DNA of 22,840 nucleotides from Pseudomonadota bacterium (lineage in GTDB: Bacteria; Myxococcota; Bradymonadia; UBA4248): assembly GCA_017613855.1 (NCBI GenBank), contig JAGACY010000286.1, forward strand, positions 1 through 22,840, given 5' to 3'. The number at the start of each line of letters is the position of its first letter. Positions within the stretch are counted from its first letter, which is position 1. A program made the position numbers and the translations under genes. The notes under the pieces are model-generated. The model searched no databases. It saw only the letters and a list, made by a program, of their open reading frames with translations, and was not told the origin of the DNA. Below are positions 16,777-22,840 of the stretch, piece after piece.

Positions 16777-16808
16777 AATTCCGCATTCCGCATTCCGCAT
16801 TCCGCATT
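16777..16808. repeat. Heptad array (AATTCCG/CATTCCG), right arm
   Basis: AATTCCG, CATTCCG x3, CATT. It overlaps the stop codon (16807-16809) of the minus-strand gene that follows. Confidence 0.95.
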
Positions 16809-17961
16809 ATCTCAGTCTCGTCAGCGAATAACTTCCCGGGAATGGGATCTTCGCCTGGTAGCCGTCGACATCCAGCAGCAATTCCCAATCCATTTTAATG
16901 CTGTATTCGATGGGTTTCGAAAACCGGGAGGCCAGATTGCGCTGAAATGCCGGCAAATCGGCATACGGATCTGAAGCCTGAGGATCGGCTGTCAAAACGG
17001 TGAAAGTCGCGGTGTTGCTGCCTTCACGGGCAACGATGCGCTGACGTGCATCAATTTCATAGTGGTAATTGTCATCATCATACCAGGTCTCGAGCGGTGT
17101 GCGTTCGATCGACGGTGCCCCCAATATCGGCTGTCCCTGATAAGCGACAAACATAAATCCAAAAGGCTGGGCGTTGTATTTCTCACTCGGCACAAAATAA
17201 CGGAATTCGACCAGCAAATCATCGGTTAGCTTTCTGAAATCCGAAATTTCATCGAACATGTCATAAACGGCCACTGTCGTTGCATAATGGTTGCCATACG
17301 CCAATCCGGTAACCGGAACATCTTGGCCATCCACATGAAACACGCTGTTCACCACGGGCTGATGGTACGTCATAATGCTGTATTTAAAGACATTGGCCGA
17401 TGTATTGCCAAAATATGCATTTCCTGTCCCGGGTTTCCAGGGATGCTCTGCAATATCATATTCAAAGGTACCTTTCTCAAAACTCCCCGTGATATGAAAA
17501 ACACCCGCTTTGTAGCTCAGTGTATAGTCACCAAACACAAGTCCCAGGCCATCTTTGCTTTTGCTCCACTCGCCATTCTTGTACGTCTTTGACAGCTTAT
17601 ATTCCTTTAACGCCTCGCCATTATCATCGACTTCCTGCACATAACCGCGAATTTTGGCGTCGTTCTTACTAAAGGCAAAGTTCGAAATCTCAAACTTAAT
17701 GCGCGTTTTATATGGCTTGGTATAAATGTAAAACTCCCATTTCTGCGTATATCCGGACGATCCCGAATTCAGCGGAACAATATCCTCCTCCGAAAACGTC
17801 ATTTTTCCCTGTGTATAAATGGTCACTGCATTCTCGGGCAATTTGGCCAAATCGACCTGCTCAGGCTCGGATATTTCCAGCGAAGCGGCCTGTGGTGCGA
17901 ATTGCATCCCCAAAATAGCTAAAAATAAACATCCCATCACACACAAAATGAATCGTTTCAT
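16807..17961 (-). CDS. Secreted protein, possibly lipocalin-like (Svf1/AttH type)
   Basis: Exported protein of 384 residues. An N-terminal signal peptide (MKRFILCVMGCLFLAILG, cleavage likely after PQAA) leads to a mature protein rich in alternating beta-strand patterns. Examples are KWEFYIYTKPYKTRIKFEIS, YVQEVDDNGEALKEYKLSK and FEKGTFEYDIAEHPWKPGTG. Later segments include GNHYATTVAVYDMFDE and EFRYFVPS. Two consecutive beta-barrel halves like those of Svf1/AttH lipocalin-type proteins are plausible, but I cannot confirm the family. The start has AGGA about eight bases upstream. It is transcribed alone on this strand, convergent with the kinase gene across a repeat block. Its stop lies in the heptad array. 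Confidence 0.75.
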   Translation of the reverse strand: MKRFILCVMGCLFLAILGMQFAPQAASLEISEPEQVDLAKLPENAVTIYTQGKMTFSEEDIVPLNSGSSGYTQKWEFYIYTKPYKTRIKFEISNFAFSKNDAKIRGYVQEVDDNGEALKEYKLSKTYKNGEWSKSKDGLGLVFGDYTLSYKAGVFHITGSFEKGTFEYDIAEHPWKPGTGNAYFGNTSANVFKYSIMTYHQPVVNSVFHVDGQDVPVTGLAYGNHYATTVAVYDMFDEISDFRKLTDDLLVEFRYFVPSEKYNAQPFGFMFVAYQGQPILGAPSIERTPLETWYDDDNYHYEIDARQRIVAREGSNTATFTVLTADPQASDPYADLPAFQRNLASRFSKPIEYSIKMDWELLLDVDGYQAKIPFPGSYSLTRLR

Positions 17962-18026
17962 GTTATTATCCTGTTCAAAGAGGGCAGATTGTCTGCTCGT
18001 CTCTTATGCCATTTTTTTGTGGCTTC

Positions 18027-18083
18027 GGCTATGGGCTTTCAGCCCATACGCCTCGCGGCGGCGCTATTAAAATACGCGCCGCC
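18027..18083. repeat. Paired bulged hairpins D1 and D2
   Basis: D1 (18027-18052) has GGC TATGGGC, loop TTTCA, GCCCATA + bulged C + GCC. D2 (18057-18083) has GGCGGCGC TAT, loop TAAA, ATA + bulged C + GCGCCGCC. The pair lies between divergent genes, in opposite orientation to pairs A and B. Confidence 0.9.
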
Positions 18084-18124
18084 AACGGATTTTTCCACGA
18101 ATTTATTGGTTTTCCCTTAATTCG

Positions 18125-20914
18125 ATGACAATTCATCCCATTATGAAAATCCTCAAACACATCATCTTCTGGGCCATCGTTCTCGGTCTTTTGGCGCTCA
18201 ATCTTTGGGCTTATGCTCAATGGATTTGGTTCCCGAATCTCGAAACCATCGAGTTTACCGATATCGATCTCATCCGCCTGCTCAATTCCCTTCCGTTCGT
18301 CAATATGACAGAACCGCTGGTGGCGACGCAGTACTGCGCATTCCATCTTAAATGGATCGGATTGCTGGCTTTTTGGCCCATTCTGCTCATCCCGGCACGT
18401 CATTCCCTGAGTGATTTTCCGGTGTGGCAGCGTGGCATGAGTGTTTTATTGCGTGTGGCCTTGCTCGCTGCGATTGCACTCGCGCTCATTGATGTCGAAA
18501 AAACGTCCGAGACGAGCCTTGTGTCTGTCATCTATGTCGTCGATGTCAGCGAATCCGTCCCCGACGAAATGCTGCAAAATGCCCGCGATGAAATTACTTC
18601 GGCACTTCGCAACCGCAATTCCGAAACCAATATTCAGGTAGTCACCTTCGGGAGCACTCCAAAAGTCGTCGAAATCGGCGAAGATGGACAACTTCCCGAG
18701 TTCGAACGCGATCATTCCGGGCAGACCGATATCGAATCGGCTCTGCGGTTCAGTTATGCCTTGTTCCCCGAAAATCATGTTCGGCGCATCGTGCTGATGG
18801 GGGATGGCAACCAGACACAGGGCGACGTGCTGCTCGAAGCCGCTCGCGCACGTGCACAGGATATCCGCATCGATGTCATGCATCTCGAATCGCCGCCTGC
18901 CCGTGAGATCATGATCAAATCCCTCGATGTTCGGGACCGCGATAACCTTCGCGTCGGCAAACCCTTCGAAATCGTACTCGAAATCGAATCCACGCACGAA
19001 ACTTCGGTGCATTTGGCTGTCGACAAAAACAACATGCCCGATACTGCTTTATCGCAGGACATTGAACTCATCAAAGGGCAGAATTTCATTACCCTGACGA
19101 CCGAAGCCGATGCCCCGGGCACACTCCCCATGAAATTTGTACTCGACAACGTGCCCGAAGATCAGGACCGTTTTGCCGAAAACAATACATTGCTCGATCA
19201 ATTTAACATTGAGGGCAAACCCAAAGTCCTCTACATCGAGCAAAATGCCCAGAATGCAAGCTATCTGCAGCGCGCACTCGCCGGTTATGGCGAATCCCAG
19301 GGACAAAATTTCGATGTCGAAGTCCGCATGGCAACCGGGCTGCCGACTTCGATGAAAGAAATCCTCAAGTATTCTGCGGTCATTCTTGGTGATGTTCCCC
19401 GCGAAACCAATACCGGACGCACCAACGTCACCAGCGAAAACATGAATCTCATTCAGGATTATGTCAAACGTCAGGGCGGCGGCTTTATCGCAGTCGGTGG
19501 CGAGTCTGCATTTGGCCCCGGCGGATATGAAAATACGACGATCGAAAAGATTTTGCCGGTCGAATTTAAAAACGACAATCCCCAAAAGAATCAGTCTTCG
19601 GCAATTGCACTCGTCATCGATAAATCGGGATCCATGCGCGAGAACCGCAATCTCGAAATTGCCAAAGAGGCTGCAAAAGCCAGTGTCGCTGCTCTGCAGG
19701 CACAGGATCGCGTACTCGTCGTTGGCTTTGACGATGCCCCTTATATCGTCGTACCCATGACTCGCGCGGTCAATCGATACAGCATCAATGACAAGATTTC
19801 CCGCATGCATCCCAATGGCGGTACCAATATCCGAGATGCACTCGAAATGACCTATCTCGAAATGGCCATGGTTTCGGCCAAAACCAAACATGTCATTTTG
19901 CTCACCGATGGGCGCAGTTCCTATAATGGCATCGATAAACTCGTGCGCGAAATGGCCAAAGCCCGCATGACGGTTTCGACTATCGCTCTGGCCAATGCCG
20001 ACACGACGCTGCTCAGCCGCATCGCCAATCTCGGCAAAGGGCGCGCATATATCGCCAAAGATTCGAGTTCCGTACCTCGCATCTTTGTCGAAGAAACCAA
20101 CCGCGTCGCCAATCAGGCTGTCGTCGAGACGCCCTTTGTGCCGACAGTCGCTAAAAGTCATGAGATGATCAGCGGCGTGACCTTCCAGACATTGCTGGGC
20201 TATGTCGGTACCAAGGCCAAAAAAGGCAGCCAGACCATCCTCAAAGCCCCAAATGGTGCGCCAATTCTCGCCCATTGGAACCTTGGTAGTGGTAAAACTA
20301 CCGTTTTTACAAGCGATGCCAAAAACAGATGGGCTTCCGGCTGGATTAAACAATCCTCGAGCTTTGCAAAATTCTGGGCACAGGTCGTGCGCGCAACCAT
20401 GAAAACCGAAGAAGAAATGCGCTACGACATGATTGTTCAGCGCGAAAATGACAATGTCCGCGTCATTGTCGATGCCGTCTCCGAAAACGATGCCTTTTTG
20501 AATGGGCTCGATATCGAAGCTGAGATCACGCGTCCCGACGGCGAAAAAATGACCCTTCGGCTGCCGCAGACCGCTCCGGGATATTATGAAAATACATTTG
20601 TATTGCCGGTGTATGGTACCTATCAGGCCAGAGCCGAACTCAAAGATGCACAGGATTCTTTGGGATTTGCACAAAAAACATTCTCATTTCCTTATGCCCA
20701 GGAATTCGCCAGCCCAGAGCCCAATCTCGATCTGCTCGATGCCGTCGCTCAGACAACTGCAGGTAAAATCGATCCTAAATTTGTCGAAACTGCAGATCCA
20801 GAGGGCGTTAAAATTCGCACCTTCAGCCCCATATTTTACTATTTCCTCTTTTTGGCACTGGCCATTTTACTATTCGATGTTTTATTCCGCCGTGTGAGAA
20901 TGGCTCGCTCTTAA
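18125..20914 (+). CDS. Membrane protein with two VWA domains and a GATase1-like domain
   Basis: Membrane protein of 929 residues. TM segments lie near 11-31, 75-91, 104-123 and 905-925, leaving a large extracytoplasmic body. The first VWA domain has MIDAS residues DVSES (140-144), Thr201 and GDG (226-228). A class-I glutamine-amidotransferase-like fold without an obvious catalytic Cys spans about 365-480 (KVLYIEQN, YVKRQGGGFIAVGGESAFG). The second VWA domain has DKSGSM (499-504), GGTNIRDAL and LLTDGRSS. A beta-sandwich region and the terminal TM close the protein. Related proteins occur as BatA-like or DUF-type VWA membrane proteins, often beside MoxR ATPases, but none is here. The ATG at 18125 lacks a good ribosome site; the ATG at 18143 is an alternative that keeps TM1. 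Confidence 0.88.
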   Translation: MTIHPIMKILKHIIFWAIVLGLLALNLWAYAQWIWFPNLETIEFTDIDLIRLLNSLPFVNMTEPLVATQYCAFHLKWIGLLAFWPILLIPARHSLSDFPVWQRGMSVLLRVALLAAIALALIDVEKTSETSLVSVIYVVDVSESVPDEMLQNARDEITSALRNRNSETNIQVVTFGSTPKVVEIGEDGQLPEFERDHSGQTDIESALRFSYALFPENHVRRIVLMGDGNQTQGDVLLEAARARAQDIRIDVMHLESPPAREIMIKSLDVRDRDNLRVGKPFEIVLEIESTHETSVHLAVDKNNMPDTALSQDIELIKGQNFITLTTEADAPGTLPMKFVLDNVPEDQDRFAENNTLLDQFNIEGKPKVLYIEQNAQNASYLQRALAGYGESQGQNFDVEVRMATGLPTSMKEILKYSAVILGDVPRETNTGRTNVTSENMNLIQDYVKRQGGGFIAVGGESAFGPGGYENTTIEKILPVEFKNDNPQKNQSSAIALVIDKSGSMRENRNLEIAKEAAKASVAALQAQDRVLVVGFDDAPYIVVPMTRAVNRYSINDKISRMHPNGGTNIRDALEMTYLEMAMVSAKTKHVILLTDGRSSYNGIDKLVREMAKARMTVSTIALANADTTLLSRIANLGKGRAYIAKDSSSVPRIFVEETNRVANQAVVETPFVPTVAKSHEMISGVTFQTLLGYVGTKAKKGSQTILKAPNGAPILAHWNLGSGKTTVFTSDAKNRWASGWIKQSSSFAKFWAQVVRATMKTEEEMRYDMIVQRENDNVRVIVDAVSENDAFLNGLDIEAEITRPDGEKMTLRLPQTAPGYYENTFVLPVYGTYQARAELKDAQDSLGFAQKTFSFPYAQEFASPEPNLDLLDAVAQTTAGKIDPKFVETADPEGVKIRTFSPIFYYFLFLALAILLFDVLFRRVRMARS

Positions 20915-20943
20915 GAAGAAAATCATGTACCCAGAGAAAAAAA

Positions 20944-20991
20944 ACAGCAATATGTAGGGGCGACCCCGGGGAAATATGCATTCCCTGCTGT
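20944..20991. repeat. Hairpin with TGTAGGGGCGACC motif
   Basis: ACAGCA pairs with TGCTGT around inner palindromes GGGGCGACCCC and GGGGAA/TTCCC. A run of eight A precedes it, so only minus-strand transcripts would see a terminator-like T tract. No minus-strand gene lies upstream of it, so it is probably a repeat. Confidence 0.6.
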
Positions 20992-21049
20992 CTGTAAAAA
21001 AACACGATGGTTAAACAGAACCAAAATCGATATACTGCAATACCTGTAA

Positions 21050-21055
21050 TATAAT
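21050..21055 (+). promoter_or_regulatory. Possible -10 box TATAAT
   Basis: A perfect TATAAT lies 27 bases before the next ATG, but I find no good -35 at 16-18 bases and no clear ribosome site after it. Confidence 0.25.
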
Positions 21056-21082
21056 GGAATAGTTTCCTTTCCAAATAATACT

Positions 21083-22585
21083 ATGAAAAAATACACGCAT
21101 TCAGTTTTATTGTTGCTTTGCTTCTCAATGGTTTGTTGGGGATGTACGTTAAAGGACATTGTCGAACACGGGGATCCGTGTATATCAGCCGAATACTACA
21201 TTCAAAAAGACAGTACGAAGCATTTCTGCAATGATTCGGATGAACCGTGTCAAATGATAGCAGATGGATTTTGCCCGCCCGATTACTCTGTTTGTGCCAA
21301 AGATACACAAGATGTTTCATACTGTCATGAGTTATGTGGAACCGGATTTGCGTTTTGCAATCAAAAATGCTGGCCGACAAACAGCTCCGATTTCTGTGGT
21401 GCCAGAGGTGAATGCAACAGCGATGACAGCAACAGTCCGGATTGGCATGGCTCCGTCTGTTCCTCGTTTCAGAAATGCGACGGCAATACATGCATCGGGG
21501 ATTGCCCTGCGGGAATGCACGAAGAATCCGGTTTGTGCAAAACCGATAATAATCAAAATTGTGGATCGAACCATATCCAATGCAAGACAAATGAAATATG
21601 TGCACAGGGCGAATGTATAGACAATGCACAATGTAAAGATGTGATATGCAATGGCAGCTGTATCGATCCGAAGACGAGCCTCGATTATTGCGGTGCTGAT
21701 GCATCGTGTTCTGAAGGCAGTTATACCGCCTGTCAATCCGGTCAAACCTGTCTTAATGGCAAATGTCAATGCGCGGATGGTTATCGGCTCGTCGATGGAC
21801 ATTGTGAACAGACATGCCAGAAGGGGGATAAAAAATGTGTCAATGATACCCAAATTGCTGTGTGTCAGGGTGGCATTTGGAAAGAATCTGCATGCGAATC
21901 CCCGCAGGTTTGCAGTAACGGAGTTTGTGTTCTGGAAAGTCAGAGCACTCCTTGTACAGAGGGAACAATCGATTGTAATGGCAATGATCTGCTCACCTGT
22001 GTCAATTCCATCTGGGAAAAAACGGACTGTGTCAAGCAAACCGGCGGCATTGCTGCAAAATGTGAAAATGGTGCATGCCAAGTAACGCAATGTGCCACGG
22101 GAGAGCATCCGTCCGGAGATAAAAAAAGATGCATTAAAGATATCGATGAATGCGGAACCAAAAAGATCAATTGCTTCGCTCAGCCCGAATGGGAAGGAAC
22201 CGACAAAGGCGAATGTCGTCATGGAAAATGTGTTCCCATCGAATGTAAAGATGATTATCAATTATATCAATATACCCCCGAATTTGATGAAAGCGGCGAT
22301 ACTGATGATATGGCAATCTGTTTGAAGAAAATATATTCCTGTTCAGGTTGTTGGGAAGATGGTTATACATTGGATGACAATTATTATTGTCAACGCATGA
22401 CGGATTGCTCTTCACCATCGAAAAAAGATACATGTTCAGCAGAAGAAAAATTTAACTACTGCGATTCTGTGCTTATAGAGCCGGGGTTAAGCTTTGACTT
22501 CTATTGCCTTGAAGCAGCTATTGATTACTGTGACAATCCCTCGCTGAAGTATTGTTTTTATCTTGAAGAAGAAAACTGCATGTAG
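21083..22585 (+). CDS. Cys-rich lipoprotein with EGF-like motif
   Basis: Predicted lipoprotein of 500 residues; function unknown. The signal peptide ends in CWGC (Cys21). The mature protein contains many short Cys modules, such as CAQGECID, CLNGKCQC, CSNGVCV and CENGACQV, each ending in a C-x-x-G-x-C turn. DIDEC (353-357) begins a calcium-binding EGF-like segment ending near HGKCVPIEC. The last hundred residues form a less regular Cys-rich domain (CSGCWEDGYTLDDNYYC). It parallels the minus-strand protein at 8272-10110 in style but lacks Gly/Ser linkers. Composition is more AT-rich than the central genes. Surface adhesion or sensing is possible, but no sequence evidence decides it. Confidence 0.85.
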   Translation: MKKYTHSVLLLLCFSMVCWGCTLKDIVEHGDPCISAEYYIQKDSTKHFCNDSDEPCQMIADGFCPPDYSVCAKDTQDVSYCHELCGTGFAFCNQKCWPTNSSDFCGARGECNSDDSNSPDWHGSVCSSFQKCDGNTCIGDCPAGMHEESGLCKTDNNQNCGSNHIQCKTNEICAQGECIDNAQCKDVICNGSCIDPKTSLDYCGADASCSEGSYTACQSGQTCLNGKCQCADGYRLVDGHCEQTCQKGDKKCVNDTQIAVCQGGIWKESACESPQVCSNGVCVLESQSTPCTEGTIDCNGNDLLTCVNSIWEKTDCVKQTGGIAAKCENGACQVTQCATGEHPSGDKKRCIKDIDECGTKKINCFAQPEWEGTDKGECRHGKCVPIECKDDYQLYQYTPEFDESGDTDDMAICLKKIYSCSGCWEDGYTLDDNYYCQRMTDCSSPSKKDTCSAEEKFNYCDSVLIEPGLSFDFYCLEAAIDYCDNPSLKYCFYLEEENCM

Positions 22586-22609
22586 TGTGCAGCTGAGTTT
22601 TTTATTTTA
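22577..22609 (+). terminator. Weak terminator-like hairpin
   Basis: CTGCA, loop TGTAGTG, TGCAG is followed by CTGAG and six T. The stem is short and overlaps the stop codon. Confidence 0.25.
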
Positions 22610-22618
22610 TCTGCTCGC

Positions 22619-22673
22619 TATTGGCCGCGATGCGGCCAATACACTCGCAAACGCCGCTATGCTAAAGCATACG
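22619..22673. repeat. Paired bulged hairpins E1 and E2
   Basis: E1 (22619-22642) has TATTGGCCGC, loop GAT, GCGGCCAATA + C. E2 (22656-22673) has GCTATGCT, loop AA, AGCATA + C + G. This keeps the TAT...ATAC layout of hairpins A, B and D. The remaining 22674-22840 holds only short inverted repeats (TACCCCG/CGGGGTA and TCTGTGAA/TTCACAGA). Confidence 0.8.
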
Positions 22674-22840
22674 AAAGCCACCTTTTTCAGTTTTCCAGCG
22701 TAAGCGCCTAATAATACCCCGTCTGTGAAGTTAATTTTATTTGTGTTATCCCAATTCAGTGTAAGAGCTTTATTAGTTTTTATAGTTTTTACACTTTTTA
22801 CACCGGGGTAACGCACATGTCATTCACAGAGGTAAAGCGG

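Noticed and set aside
22607..22816. 69-codon minus-strand frame starting with GTG
   Set aside because: Its second half is translated from hairpins E1/E2 and it has no ribosome site; no recognisable domain.

Overview
The window reads as chromosomal DNA of a Gram-negative bacterium with a diderm envelope. It has a FadL-like outer-membrane barrel and several lipobox lipoproteins. Cys-rich lipoproteins built from CxxG..C units, a thrombospondin-type-3 lipoprotein, an NtrY-like histidine kinase and large VWA membrane proteins together resemble Myxococcota/Bradymonadota-type (former Deltaproteobacteria) genomes. That placement is inference; no rRNA or other decisive marker is present.

Layout. 1-291: two 129-bp-spaced copies of an intergenic repeat. 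292-6709 (+): RNase PH, a FadL/OMPP1-like porin, a TSP3 lipoprotein and an unrecognised lipoprotein, each separated by 7-bp repeat arrays. 6711-7241: a four-helix-bundle (S23/IVP) gene enclosed by inverted heptad arrays. 7248-8201 (+): a DnaC/IstB-like ATPase, closed by a shared terminator. 8272-12290 (-): a large Cys-rich lipoprotein, then a two-gene unit of an RRM RNA-binding protein and a PolX-like helix-hairpin-helix protein with a beta-helix-like tail. 12291-12807: a repeat-rich gap. 12808-16479 (+): a DnaK paralogue and an NtrY-like sensor kinase. 16480-16806: inverted heptad arrays around 67-bp tandem palindromes. 16807-17961 (-): a secreted protein, possibly lipocalin-like. 18125-20914 (+): a double-VWA membrane protein. 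21083-22585 (+): a second Cys-rich lipoprotein. 22586-22840: paired hairpins and no convincing gene.

The genes look like ordinary housekeeping and envelope functions with no obvious shared pathway. The unusual part is the intergenic DNA. One family consists of about four copies of a 7-bp unit, AATT, a short payload, AATT, and about four copies of the reverse-complement unit. The payloads differ: a 44-bp core containing ATTCTTTAGAAATA, a 67-bp palindrome array, or the whole S23 gene. A second family consists of paired hairpins whose arms vary but keep complementarity and a single bulged C/G beside TAT/ATA. Both families abut, and in places rewrite, start and stop codons. They are the best candidates here for something undescribed.
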